A stretch of DNA of 64,000 bases from Dyadobacter sp. Leaf189 (GCF_001424405.1 NZ_LMPS01000006.1:496001-560000); one strand, 5' to 3'. Counted from the first letter of the stretch, positions 53,835 to 63,002 are shown. Numbers and translations are program-made. Notes: generated from the sequence alone by a model not told the origin.

Positions 53835-55148
53835 TCAGTTAGTCGATACTGTGGTAATCGACAAATTGTTTTCGGTATTCAATTCACCACCAGAGCCGCC
53901 CACAACAGTGATTGTGATGTTTTGGCTAAGCCCGGCAGCTATTCCAGCTTTTCTAGCGACTCGAAACCCTATGGTAGCCTGTCCATTTGCCGGTATAGGC
54001 TCGCTAGACGTAGCTGTGATGAACCCTGCATTTTCACTGAATGTCCATTTGCCATTTTCATTTGGTACATCTCCAAATATCTTTGATACTCCGCTGACAG
54101 TCGGATAAGTAATTGTAAAGCCACCTGGCTTACCTATCTTGAAAGTAACTGGTCCGGCAGTACCTGATCCATTAATTTCATATAGGTTAACTACAAAATC
54201 ACGTGAAACCCCCAGGCTAAAGTTTGCAGCACTTATATCAAGCGTCTGTGTTACGTCTGCGCAGTTCTTGTATGTGACATCAATCTTTGCCGTTGAAACA
54301 TCCTGATTGTAGCAGTTATTAGCTGCGTCGTAATAGAATGCATAATATGTACCAGCTCCAACATTGAGATTACTTAATGGAAGTCCGGTATGGTTTGGAT
54401 TTGTAAAAAACTTTAATTCCGTGCCACTCGGAATCAAACCTCCGAAAAATTGTGAAACAAGGTTAACGGAAGTTTCGGGGCAGAGGATTTCGTGTGACGT
54501 TGCCTTAAGTGGGACTGCCTGCGTGCCTGCAATGCATGGTACAACTGTATTTGGCCCTAAGTCAAGCCCTACAACTCCGTATTCATTATCATCATCCGCT
54601 TCTTGAATAATCTCCACTTGCAGAATTGCAGTTGTCGCCTTTGGCGTAAACTCAAACACACCAGTTCGCCATTCGATTGGCTCTTCATCAGGACCAGCAA
54701 AATCGTGTTTATGAACCGCCAAAACCTCATTGAAGCCAATTCCAGGATTATTAACGCTAAAATTGATCCCACCAGTAAAATTTCTATTTGGATAGTCTGG
54801 ATTAAAGGACTCTATCATTGCAGAAATGACTGAATATGTAAATTTGTATTTCTGCCCAATGACAAGGTTTGAAATAGTTGCTTGTGTTATTCCTGAGTAT
54901 AATCCTAAGAAGGTGCTTTCTCCTGATGGGATTGGAGGTAATACTGGTGTTCCTGGAAAGGTTGGCAACAATCCGACAAAAGGTTTATCAAGAGACCCAT
55001 AATAAGTTCTATTAGACAGATATCCAGTATTCCACCCAGCAGGTGCACATTTACATATGGATTGACCACTTGTTTTTGGAATGGTTTGTGCAGCCAATTC
55101 TATCTTCAAAACTGATATAAATAGCACGAGCAATAAAATCCGTTTCAT
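53835..55148 (-). CDS. Secreted protein of unknown function, paralogue of 51259 gene
   Basis: A 437-residue protein with a signal peptide (about residues 1-20, LKIELAAQ) and a CxC pair close behind it (SICKCAPAGW). The N-terminal part is beta-rich and includes EFTPKATTAILQVEI and VGLDLGPNTVVPC, the counterpart of the DIGFNALTEC region of its paralogue. A middle block with LKATSHEILCPETSVNL, FFTNPNHTGLPL and YYAFYYDAANNCYNQDVSTAK matches the paralogue closely, as does the C-terminal block from about residue 295 to the final ITTVSTN. No T9SS type A tail is seen. The shared ends suggest one ancestral gene duplicated around the T9SS-sorted gene. Function unknown; probably periplasmic or surface bound. 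Confidence 0.75.
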   Translation of the reverse strand: MKRILLLVLFISVLKIELAAQTIPKTSGQSICKCAPAGWNTGYLSNRTYYGSLDKPFVGLLPTFPGTPVLPPIPSGESTFLGLYSGITQATISNLVIGQKYKFTYSVISAMIESFNPDYPNRNFTGGINFSVNNPGIGFNEVLAVHKHDFAGPDEEPIEWRTGVFEFTPKATTAILQVEIIQEADDDNEYGVVGLDLGPNTVVPCIAGTQAVPLKATSHEILCPETSVNLVSQFFGGLIPSGTELKFFTNPNHTGLPLSNLNVGAGTYYAFYYDAANNCYNQDVSTAKIDVTYKNCADVTQTLDISAANFSLGVSRDFVVNLYEINGSGTAGPVTFKIGKPGGFTITYPTVSGVSKIFGDVPNENGKWTFSENAGFITATSSEPIPANGQATIGFRVARKAGIAAGLSQNITITVVGGSGGELNTENNLSITTVSTN

Positions 55149-55520
55149 AATCGAGTGTGTTTAAGTTTAAAATTTTCATAACGGTTGTGATTGGAGAGTT
55201 GGCGGGTGTTTTAAATCCGGCCGGGTGACAGCGGGCCAGGCTGTCTGTCATGACTTAACTGATTCAAATATGATGGAGAAATTGGAAGGTGTAGTGTTAT
55301 ATTGAATTACCGGTTTCAATTCAGTGATTTAATGGCATTTTCCGCTAAAATGAAGTTCAGAGTAGATTTTCGGTAGAGATCAGCAGGTTTGTACTTCATG
55401 TATTACGGTTATCAATTCTTGTCTCCTTAAAATAACCGAATACTACCATTCACTAATCGTATCTCCGTTTTGTGGTGGTTCTACCATTAATTACAATGAC
55501 GTAACTGTTCCATTTCTGGT
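55149..55520. other. Divergent intergenic region without genes
   Basis: About 370 bases between the divergent secreted-protein gene (start 55148) and the propeller-LytS kinase gene (start 55521). It is A+T rich and holds no convincing reading frame. Two possible control features are visible: a 7-base inverted repeat (CGGTTAT at 55406-55412, ATAACCG at 55432-55438) and the direct repeat CTACCATT at 55443-55450 and 55481-55488. LytTR regulators bind paired direct repeats, so the latter might be a target of the regulator at 59105, but the motif is short and the link is a guess. Confidence 0.45.
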
Positions 55521-58500
55521 ATGCGCACTATCTACCTAACTATTTGCTTTTTGCTCTTTTCTTTTCCCCTAAGTGCCCAGTTCATTTTTCAAAATCTGAA
55601 CGAAAAAGATGGTTTAAGCTCAAAGCACGTTCGGTGTATATACAAGGACAAAGACGGGTTGGTTTGGATCGGAACAGCCAATTCTCTAAACCGCTTTGAC
55701 GGAAATTTCATTAAACGTTATCCTGGTTTTGATGGACAAAAAAATCTGTATGTCAACGCAATCGTTCCTTTCGAAAACGACAATAAATTACTCGTTGCCA
55801 GTTCAACGGGCCTATTCACATTTGATAAGAAGTTAGGCCGCTTTCAGGTGGACCAACGTTTCCGAAAACTTTTCGGGAAAGACGTTCTCTCATTTAAGAG
55901 GGATTCCGAAAACAGGTTGTGGATTGTATCTACCAATGGACTGCACATATTACAAAATGGCACAGTAGTAAGTGCCAAAGAGGTTTTCCCGTTTCTTGAA
56001 GTACTTGATGATACTGATTTTTCATTTTCCGGTATATCCGCCTTCTGTTGGGATCAATCACGGAAAGGATTTTGGATCGGCGGGGTAAACCCTTGTTTCG
56101 TAGATCTAGGAAACAAGCATGTTTTTGACAGGTACAACAATCCCCTTAGGTTAGCTTTCTTTGATCAGCGCTTTGTAACTTCGGTTGTAATTGACAAGAA
56201 GCATAACCTCTGGTTCAGCTCTACTTCACCGAAAACATTATCTTATTGGAACCCTGCAACTAATCAGCTTACGACCTACGACAAGTTGGGCGACACCAAA
56301 ATGACTGATGGCTGTAATTATCTTTTCATCGACAAATCGGACAGGCTTTGGATTTCTACCTGGATGTATGCTGCCTATGTCAAATATCCAAACTCCGGAA
56401 TTCAAAAGGTTCCCTATAGCCAAGATGCACCATATTCAATTGCTTACGGACATTTCAACGATGCTGTGGAAGACGACGAGGGTAACATTTGGTTAGCAAC
56501 TATTAACGGTCTAAGTCGAAGCCAGATACATGCACCATTTCGATCCATCTATAAACTTCCAAGCTTTGATTTCTTTCTAGACACAGGGTTTGCACATGCT
56601 AACTTCATCGTTGTGTCTGGCGACACGATCGTAGCTGCAAAGGAAGATGGGATCATATTTTACAATACCAATCTCAAAACTTATAAACGATTTGCCATTA
56701 GTAGAAAAAATGCTTTTGAGAAAAATATTTTTATTCATGCGGCAAAATCCCGAAGCGGATGGTGGTTTGCAGGCATTGATGGAATTTATCGGTTAAAGCC
56801 AGGTTCTGACAAGCTACAAAGATTTGATCGGATCAAAAAAGATCCGTTTTCACCTGTGGCCAATTTTGTTTTCGAAGATAGCCAAGGGCGGATCTGGTTT
56901 CAAGTGGATGCCCTTTATAGATATGATCCGATTACGGATGAGATTAAACGATTTGATGGCAAGGATCCTGCATATGGGTTCTTCAAATATATGCGTTGCC
57001 AAAGCTATTTAAAATTAAGAAATGGCGATTTGCTTTTTTCGATGAACAAATCGGGCTTTGTCAGATATAATCAACATTCGGACAGTTTCTCTTCCATCTC
57101 CGTCGCTAACAGCTCTCAATTTAACGTACCAACAATGGTCGAAGATGATAATGGTATTTTATGGTGTGGAGTTGCTGAGAGAGGGATTTTGAAAATGAGG
57201 CAGAACGGAACAATTCTTGATAGCCTAACTACCGCTTCCGGTTTTCCATTCGACTATATAGCAAGCCTCACAATTGATGCGCAGAATTCAATCTGGGCTG
57301 CCAATGCTGACGGGCTTCTTTTCTTCAAACCTTATAACAAGGAAATTACAAGGGTTAATGTCGATCTTGGGAAGACGCTGCAGGATCATTGGAATTATGT
57401 TTATTCCTATCAGAAGAAGGTGTATGCGGTTATGCTTGATCATGTTGTGGTGATCGATCCATTCAAATTTTCGACGATCCCAATCAAGAAAGCGCCGCGC
57501 ATTACTTCTGTTCGTGTTTTTGAAAAAGAAGTATCCAGTTACCACAAGCTTGCAGATCTTGAACTTGCACCGCATGACAACTTTATTACTTTTCAATATA
57601 CCTCTCCCAATCACCGCGATGTCCCGAGCTTACAATACAGCTACCAGTTGGGGGGATTGGACGACTCGTGGATCACTGCGGGGAGGAACCTGACAGCTTC
57701 TTATAATAATTTACAGCCAGGCTTATATACTTTCAGAGTCAGGAGCACGGATGAGAATGGGAAGTGGATGCCTACGTTTACAAGTATGCGTGTGCGCGTG
57801 AGAGCACAGTGGTGGCAAACCTGGTGGTTTGCCTTTTTCTCTGCAACATTCTTCGCGTTCACAATACACTTCCTCATCGACAGTCACCAGCGAAGGAGGC
57901 GTAAAATGACATTTGACGAGACCATCGACTACTTTGCTAATTCTGTATACGGAGAAAATTCAGTAAGTGAAATCTGCTGGGATATCGCAAGAAACTGTAT
58001 TACCCAGCTCCGTTTTGAAGATTGCGTGGTTTATCTCTGGGACGCGGACAAGAATAAACTGGTTCAAAAAGCCGCGTACGGACCTACCAAGAATGTCAAA
58101 GAACATGAAATACTGAACCCGCTGGAACTGGAAATCGGTGAGGGAATTGTGGGTGCCGCAGCGGCTACCCGGAGGCCGGTAATCGTGAAAGATACTTCCA
58201 GGGACAAGCGCTACATCGTTGACGATCAACGTCGCTTGTCCGAACTTGCGGTGCCGATATTACACGACGGTAAGCTACTCGGCGTCGTTGATTCCGAGCA
58301 TAGTGAACGTGCCTTTTTCAACCAGGAACACGCGCGTGCTTTGATGACGATTGCGTCTATTAGTGCGACAAAAATCGCGGAAGCACAAGCCGAAGAACAG
58401 GCACAGCAAAAGGAAATTATGCTCCTGGAAATCAATAAAATGCTGGCGGAGAGTCAATTAATGGCGCTACGCGCCCAAATGAACCCGCACTTTGTATTCA

Positions 58501-59099
58501 ATTGCCTCAACAGCATTCAGGAATGCATTGTCACTGAAAAATATGGTGAGGCGAGCAAGTACCTCAATAAATTTTCACGCCTGTTCAGGATGGTGTTGAA
58601 CAACTCCGATAGAAACCTGGTGACAATTGAGGAAGAGGAAGATGTACTTAAACTATATCTCGAACTCGAACAAATGCGGTTTGAGCAAAGCTTTACCTAT
58701 GAGATCATCATTGACGAAGACCTGGAAGCAGAAGAAATCGTCCTTCCTTCCATGCTTCTGCAACCTTACGTCGAAAACGCACTCTGGCACGGACTCATGC
58801 ACAAAGACGGCGACCGGCAGCTTACCATCACTTTTGAGCGAATGGATGACGATATTTTCCGGTGCCTGATCGAAGATAACGGCATAGGCAGGAAGAAATC
58901 ACTGGAAATCAAACAGTACAACAGCAAAGCAAAGCGACACAAATCCAAAGGTCTGCAAATCGCAAAAGACCGGCTTGACCTACTTGAAAGACAGGGGCAA
59001 CATGCTTCTGTGGAGATAATCGACAAATATGACCCGGAGGGAAATCCCGAAGGTACCCTGGTAGTAATCGAACTTTCAACCCTGTTAAGTAATACATAA
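55521..59099 (+). CDS. Propeller-sensor LytS-type histidine kinase with GAF domain
   Basis: A 1192-residue membrane sensor. A signal peptide (about 1-20) is followed by degenerate two-component propeller repeats (DGLVWIGTANSLNRFDG) to about residue 660, a Y_Y_Y domain (about 680-755) and a membrane helix (about 767-786). A cytosolic GAF domain (about 800-960, IGEGIVGAAAATRRPVIV) is followed by a LytS-type His_kinase domain with the phosphorylated His in QMNPHFVFNCLNS (about 990) and a HATPase with MLLQPYVENALWHGL. The GAF domain between helix and kinase would add a cytosolic signal to the periplasmic one. It is followed 5 bases later by its LytTR regulator, with which it surely acts. Confidence 0.92.
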   Translation: MRTIYLTICFLLFSFPLSAQFIFQNLNEKDGLSSKHVRCIYKDKDGLVWIGTANSLNRFDGNFIKRYPGFDGQKNLYVNAIVPFENDNKLLVASSTGLFTFDKKLGRFQVDQRFRKLFGKDVLSFKRDSENRLWIVSTNGLHILQNGTVVSAKEVFPFLEVLDDTDFSFSGISAFCWDQSRKGFWIGGVNPCFVDLGNKHVFDRYNNPLRLAFFDQRFVTSVVIDKKHNLWFSSTSPKTLSYWNPATNQLTTYDKLGDTKMTDGCNYLFIDKSDRLWISTWMYAAYVKYPNSGIQKVPYSQDAPYSIAYGHFNDAVEDDEGNIWLATINGLSRSQIHAPFRSIYKLPSFDFFLDTGFAHANFIVVSGDTIVAAKEDGIIFYNTNLKTYKRFAISRKNAFEKNIFIHAAKSRSGWWFAGIDGIYRLKPGSDKLQRFDRIKKDPFSPVANFVFEDSQGRIWFQVDALYRYDPITDEIKRFDGKDPAYGFFKYMRCQSYLKLRNGDLLFSMNKSGFVRYNQHSDSFSSISVANSSQFNVPTMVEDDNGILWCGVAERGILKMRQNGTILDSLTTASGFPFDYIASLTIDAQNSIWAANADGLLFFKPYNKEITRVNVDLGKTLQDHWNYVYSYQKKVYAVMLDHVVVIDPFKFSTIPIKKAPRITSVRVFEKEVSSYHKLADLELAPHDNFITFQYTSPNHRDVPSLQYSYQLGGLDDSWITAGRNLTASYNNLQPGLYTFRVRSTDENGKWMPTFTSMRVRVRAQWWQTWWFAFFSATFFAFTIHFLIDSHQRRRRKMTFDETIDYFANSVYGENSVSEICWDIARNCITQLRFEDCVVYLWDADKNKLVQKAAYGPTKNVKEHEILNPLELEIGEGIVGAAAATRRPVIVKDTSRDKRYIVDDQRRLSELAVPILHDGKLLGVVDSEHSERAFFNQEHARALMTIASISATKIAEAQAEEQAQQKEIMLLEINKMLAESQLMALRAQMNPHFVFNCLNSIQECIVTEKYGEASKYLNKFSRLFRMVLNNSDRNLVTIEEEEDVLKLYLELEQMRFEQSFTYEIIIDEDLEAEEIVLPSMLLQPYVENALWHGLMHKDGDRQLTITFERMDDDIFRCLIEDNGIGRKKSLEIKQYNSKAKRHKSKGLQIAKDRLDLLERQGQHASVEIIDKYDPEGNPEGTLVVIELSTLLSNT

Positions 59100-59104
59100 A
59101 CGTT

Positions 59105-59860
59105 ATGATAAAAGCGCTAATAATTGACGACGAACAAAAAGCACGTAATGTACTCACGCATTATCTGATCAATTTTGTCAAAGAAAACGTAGAAATCCGC
59201 CATGCTGATTCGGTAAGAGGCGGGTTGAATGTGCTCAACGACTTCATGCCCGACATTGTGTTCCTGGATGTGGAAATGCCACATCAAAATGGATTTGACT
59301 TCCTGTTGCTTCGCAAAAACCCGAGCTACGACATTATTTTCACAACAGCATACAACCAATATGCTATTCAGGCGATTCGGTTTAGTGCATTGGATTACCT
59401 GCTGAAACCTGTTGATCCCGAAGAATTACAGGCTTCGATCGACAGGCATTTGGAAAAAGTCAAACAAAAAGCGCAGCAGAATAATCAGCAACTCTACGAC
59501 AACCTCGTTCAAAACATTGAGAAAAAGGAAATCAAAGATTTCAGGTTGGCAGTGCCTTCCAGCGAAGGTGTTTTCTTTTTCACATTAGATGAAATACTGC
59601 GTCTGGAAGCGGACAAGAACTATACGTCCATTCACCTGATCGGTAAACGACCATTTCTGTCCAGTAAAACTTTGAAGCACTTTGACGAAATGTTATGTGA
59701 ATTTAACTTTATACGGACACATAAATCGCATCTCGTCAACCCGAAATACATCAAGCAAGTCACGCATAATAATCAATTTGTGCTGCTTACAGACGGATCA
59801 AGGATTGAGATTTCACGACGGAAAAAAGATTCTGTCCAGCAGTATCTGAAACTTAAATAG
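59105..59860 (+). CDS. LytTR-family response regulator
   Basis: A 251-residue DNA-binding regulator. The receiver domain (about 1-120) has the acidic pair in IIDDEQ, phosphoacceptor Asp55 in VFLDVEMPH, Thr in FTTAYNQYAI and Lys in LLKPVDP. The C-terminal LytTR domain (about 150-250) contains ILRLEADKNYTSIHL, FIRTHKSHLVNPKYIK and IEISRRKK, all family hallmarks. It starts 5 bases after the kinase gene and is its cognate regulator. Likely targets are the divergent secreted-protein genes, inferred from position only. Confidence 0.93.
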   Translation: MIKALIIDDEQKARNVLTHYLINFVKENVEIRHADSVRGGLNVLNDFMPDIVFLDVEMPHQNGFDFLLLRKNPSYDIIFTTAYNQYAIQAIRFSALDYLLKPVDPEELQASIDRHLEKVKQKAQQNNQQLYDNLVQNIEKKEIKDFRLAVPSSEGVFFFTLDEILRLEADKNYTSIHLIGKRPFLSSKTLKHFDEMLCEFNFIRTHKSHLVNPKYIKQVTHNNQFVLLTDGSRIEISRRKKDSVQQYLKLK

Positions 59861-59866
59861 GGCCGT

Positions 59867-60250
59867 TTATCCAACCTGTTGATTAAATAAATGACTCAAC
59901 GCCTGCTTGGGGTCGTCACAAAAGCCTGCATGTACTTTTGAAGTTTGTAAAACGGTACTGCGGGTTGCAGTGAGCCACCGGAACCTGGAAGAAAGCGGCA
60001 AGCTGCCGATCGCCCCGCCTTCTTTCCGGCCTTCGCAAATTTGTCTGAATGCACGGAGGTACGATTGAATTTGCTCCACGTCAAGATCCGCATTAAATAC
60101 ATTCAGCCTGGTCAGGTTATCGTCAAAAACAACATCAAGAAATTGCCGGCCTGAACAATAAAGCACTACTCCAACATTGATAAACTCTTCGCGCTCTACC
60201 CTTGGTACAACGCGCAGAACGGCATACTCATACAGCTGCTTGTCTTGCAT
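59867..60250 (-). CDS. DUF3037 family protein
   Basis: A 127-residue soluble protein of the DUF3037 family, recognisable by YEYAVLRVVPRVEREEFINVGVVLY at its N-terminus (split here: VVPRVEREEFINVGV). DUF3037 proteins have no proven activity. They are commonly encoded beside a HipA-like kinase, and here the 5' part of the gene overlaps the 3' end of such a gene by 23 bases, so the two are translationally coupled. It may regulate or be modified by the kinase, or both may act on a common target. Confidence 0.85.
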   Translation of the reverse strand: MQDKQLYEYAVLRVVPRVEREEFINVGVVLYCSGRQFLDVVFDDNLTRLNVFNADLDVEQIQSYLRAFRQICEGRKEGGAIGSLPLSSRFRWLTATRSTVLQTSKVHAGFCDDPKQALSHLFNQQVG

Positions 60251-61040
60251 CGGATGCGGCTTTTACAAATATTTCTGAATGATGCAGCCTGCGAGTTAAA
60301 AACTCCGCATAGGCGCTCCGGTGCTCTTCTTCGGATTGAAAAGGTGTGTCTCTGATCAGCCACTCGCCAGGAATCATTGATACAATATCATTGATCACAC
60401 CAGGATTAAGCATTTGCTTAAACTGCGCATCCACTGCTTCAAGTTCACTGGCCATTTTGAGCAACACGTGATCTTTTACCTGCAAAAATGGACGCTCCGC
60501 CTGCTCCTGCCAGTTATTCCATGAATGGTGGAAATACAAAGACGCACCATGGTCTATCAACCAGAGCTCTTTATGCCAGATGAGCATATTGGTATTGCGT
60601 ACAGTCCGGTCTACATTCAGGAGAAAACAATCCAGCCACACGATCCGGGACGCAAGATTTGCATCTATCCTGCTGACCAGCGGATCAAAAGTGATTGAAC
60701 CTGAGAGGTAATGCATAGCCAGATTGAGTCCGACACTTGCTTTCAGCAGATCCTGGATTTCTTCGTCGGGCTCTGTTCTGCCAAATGCTTCATCCAGTTC
60801 AGCGAATACAATTTCTGGAATTTTAAGACCGAGATACCTCGCAATTTCGCCACCAATCAGTTCGGCAATAAGCGCTTTTACTCCCTGCCCTGCACCACGA
60901 AATTTCAATACATATAAAAAATCGTCATCAGCCTCTGCAATGGCCGGCAGCGACCCACCCTCTCTCAGCGGGGTAAGATATCGGATCACATTCACTGTCC
61001 GCAACTCCGGCAAACTCGTATTCCTCTCCATAGGAACCAT
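60228..61040 (-). CDS. HipA-like serine/threonine kinase family protein
   Basis: A 270-residue protein related to the catalytic part of HipA kinases. Kinase-type motifs are visible: FLYVLKFRGAGQG (ATP-binding Lys), IVWLDCFLLNVDRTVRNTNML with the catalytic Asp-Arg and Asn residues (split at LDCFLLNVDRT), and LWLIDHGASLYFHH as the metal-binding Asp segment. It is shorter than E. coli HipA (about 440) and lacks the N-terminal subdomain-1 of HipA. No HipB-like DNA-binding antitoxin is nearby; the partner is DUF3037. A toxin role is therefore uncertain. The ATG at 61038-61040 is used; one three codons later is also possible. Confidence 0.83.
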   Translation of the reverse strand: MVPMERNTSLPELRTVNVIRYLTPLREGGSLPAIAEADDDFLYVLKFRGAGQGVKALIAELIGGEIARYLGLKIPEIVFAELDEAFGRTEPDEEIQDLLKASVGLNLAMHYLSGSITFDPLVSRIDANLASRIVWLDCFLLNVDRTVRNTNMLIWHKELWLIDHGASLYFHHSWNNWQEQAERPFLQVKDHVLLKMASELEAVDAQFKQMLNPGVINDIVSMIPGEWLIRDTPFQSEEEHRSAYAEFLTRRLHHSEIFVKAASDARQAAV

Positions 61041-61079
61041 ATTTTGAAAACGTCAATATAGAAAAATTGGCCCGTTTGA

Positions 61080-62081
61080 CTACTGATTTGTCAAAACGAT
61101 CTTTCCAAACTGCTTTCCCTGGTGCATATATTCCAGGGCGTCTTGTGCGTCTGCGAGACCTGGATATACCTTATCGACAATGGGCTTGATGTTGTGCGCG
61201 CTTGTGAATGCGAGCATGTTGCTGAAATCTTCCAAAGTTCCCATTGTTGTACCCAGAATGGACAGGTTGCGCCAGAAGATCTTGTTGGGCGCGATATTGC
61301 CGATTGCACCGCCGGTACCACCAAAAAACACAATCCTTCCACCAGCCCGGGCTGCGTCGATCAGGTTGATAAAACCCTCACCTGACGCACTGTCGACGAT
61401 TACATGAAAGCCGCCGGTTGCTTCTTTTGCCTTTGAAACCCACTCTTCGTCTTTGTAATTGAAACCCCCGAGAGCCCCCAGCTTTTTCGCACGCTCCATT
61501 TTCTCCTGCGAACTGGAAGTAACCCACACCTCCGCTCCTGCTGCGATCGCGTATTGCAGTGCGAGCAACGCGGTACCTGCACCAATGCCGGTTACCAGTA
61601 CCTTTTCACCTGGCTGCACCGCTGCCCTGGTAAACAATGCACGATAAGTAGTTACCCCGGCCAAAGGCAATGCGGCTGCCTCCTCGTCGGTGAGGTGTAC
61701 TGGCTTGGCGTGAATGTACTTTTCATCTATGGCGATATACTCAGCGAATGTACCTGGCTCAGGGTTTCCCAGAATCTTGAAATGCTCGCCAAAAGCAGCG
61801 GGGTTGTCACCCCAGTCGTGACTTGGATTAATAATTACCTTCTGCCCCACCCAGCTCTGATCCGCATGCTCTCCTGCTTCTTCCACAACGCCAAGCCCGT
61901 CTGAACCAAGTATCAGTCCTGATTTTGGACCTGCATAGCGGCCTTTTTGTATCCACACGTCGCGGTGGTTCAAAGCAGAGAATTGCAGCCTTACCAACAC
62001 CTGGTTAGCTCCTGGGGCCGGCTTTTCTACTTCTTTGATGATCAGCGGCTGGTTCGTTTCTGTTAAAAAAACTGCTTTCAT
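61080..62081 (-). CDS. Medium-chain quinone oxidoreductase-like dehydrogenase
   Basis: A 333-residue cytosolic protein of the medium-chain dehydrogenase/reductase superfamily. The GroES-like catalytic half is at about 1-130 (ALNHRDVWIQKGRYAG, LILGSDGLGVVEEAG). A Rossmann NAD(P)-binding half follows (VLVTGIGAGTALLALQYAIA, about 150-170). The catalytic and structural cysteine ligands of zinc alcohol dehydrogenases are absent, so a zinc-independent quinone oxidoreductase or enoyl reductase is more likely than an alcohol dehydrogenase. Substrate unknown. It is transcribed singly, divergent from the small secreted protein gene at 62176. Confidence 0.87.
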   Translation of the reverse strand: MKAVFLTETNQPLIIKEVEKPAPGANQVLVRLQFSALNHRDVWIQKGRYAGPKSGLILGSDGLGVVEEAGEHADQSWVGQKVIINPSHDWGDNPAAFGEHFKILGNPEPGTFAEYIAIDEKYIHAKPVHLTDEEAAALPLAGVTTYRALFTRAAVQPGEKVLVTGIGAGTALLALQYAIAAGAEVWVTSSSQEKMERAKKLGALGGFNYKDEEWVSKAKEATGGFHVIVDSASGEGFINLIDAARAGGRIVFFGGTGGAIGNIAPNKIFWRNLSILGTTMGTLEDFSNMLAFTSAHNIKPIVDKVYPGLADAQDALEYMHQGKQFGKIVLTNQ

Positions 62082-62083
62082 GA

Positions 62084-62119
62084 TTTGTTGTCTATAAATT
62101 GATGGTGGAATAATATTTG
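62084..62119 (+). promoter_or_regulatory. Possible Bacteroidota-type promoter upstream of 62176
   Basis: TTTGTTG at 62084-62090 and TAATATTTG at 62111-62119 are 20 bases apart. This is close to the Bacteroidota housekeeping promoter pattern (TTTG near -33 and TAnnTTTG near -7), except for one extra base inside the second element. It lies about 57 bases before the start of the gene at 62176. Weak evidence. Confidence 0.3.
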
Positions 62120-62175
62120 AAGGTTGTTAAAGTAAAATCAGGAATTATCCGTCAACATAACTAAACAAGAAAATT

Positions 62176-62529
62176 ATGAAAGCGTTTTCATTCATTATAG
62201 CACTTGTGTTAATTACTGCTTCAAACTCGTTTTCGCAAAAATCGAGGTATACCGAGCGCACAACCGAAACGAGGACGAGTCTTAAGAAGACTAAAAAAGA
62301 TTCATCAGATGTGACTGCTATCCTGAAAGACTCCTCTAATGCCGAATCCGGACCAATCTTGAAGGATGATGGCTCCGTGAGTAGCACAGGCACAATCGAC
62401 GGGCGCAGCAGCACCGGTCGCCCGGATGCAGATACTACGACGAGCTATACCGTCAGAAAGAAAGTAAGAACGCTGAACCCCGGCGAAACGACCAGAACAG
62501 ATTCAACCAGAAAGCGTAAAAAACCCTGA
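62176..62529 (+). CDS. Small secreted Thr/Ser/Arg-rich protein of unknown function
   Basis: A 117-residue protein. A signal peptide (about residues 1-20, ending SNSFSQ) is followed by a low-complexity polar region rich in Thr, Ser, Arg, Lys and Asp (RYTERTTETRTSLKKTKKD, SSTGTIDGRSSTGRPDADTT). It ends in a basic cluster (RKRKKP). There is no recognised domain and it is probably disordered. It may bind an anionic polymer at the cell surface; this is only suggested by charge. It lies 8 bases before the next gene on the same strand. Confidence 0.68.
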   Translation: MKAFSFIIALVLITASNSFSQKSRYTERTTETRTSLKKTKKDSSDVTAILKDSSNAESGPILKDDGSVSSTGTIDGRSSTGRPDADTTTSYTVRKKVRTLNPGETTRTDSTRKRKKP

Positions 62530-62537
62530 TCAACTTC

Positions 62538-63002
62538 ATGTTCCCGATTCTGCTCATTGCACATTCAATTACCCGTTGGTTTGTAGTAACTACCTTATCA
62601 ATAGCAATCTACCGGGGCATTCGGGGGTGGAGGGGAGCAAAAGAGTTTACCAGGAGAGACGATTCGCTGCGACATGGCACTGCCACATTCTCGCACATTC
62701 AGATGATGATCGGGTATTTGTTGTACTTCAACAGCCCGTTCATCTCTTACTTCCGTTCCCATTTCAAAGAAGCAATACAGCATTTCGACTTTGTCTTTTT
62801 TGGAATACTGCACATTACATTGATGACGATCGCCGTCATTATAATCACCATAGGATCCTCTGCGGCTAAACGACAGCAGACCGATCTGGCCAAATTCCGG
62901 ATCATGACCATTTGCTTTATCGTAGCAGCAATCATCATCTTCATCGCAATACCCTGGCCATTTTCTCCGCTCGCAACGCGGCCTTATCTGAGAATATTTT
63001 AA
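62538..63002 (+). CDS. Four-helix membrane protein of unknown function
   Basis: A 154-residue membrane protein with four hydrophobic segments (about residues 3-25, 55-70, 84-108 and 122-145). Histidines occur in or beside the helices (LIAHSITRWFV, TFSHIQMMIGYLLYF, FGILHITLMTI), a pattern that would allow heme binding as in small cytochrome b-type proteins, but no clear family match is seen. Short loops are basic on one side (RRDDSLRH, AKRQQTDLAKFR). It follows the small secreted protein by 8 bases and is convergent with the next gene. Confidence 0.75.
   Translation: MFPILLIAHSITRWFVVTTLSIAIYRGIRGWRGAKEFTRRDDSLRHGTATFSHIQMMIGYLLYFNSPFISYFRSHFKEAIQHFDFVFFGILHITLMTIAVIIITIGSSAAKRQQTDLAKFRIMTICFIVAAIIIFIAIPWPFSPLATRPYLRIF

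Noticed and set aside
55051-55251. A 66-residue minus-strand frame overlapping the start of the 53835 gene
   Set aside because: Out of frame with that gene and without any recognisable feature; probably chance.
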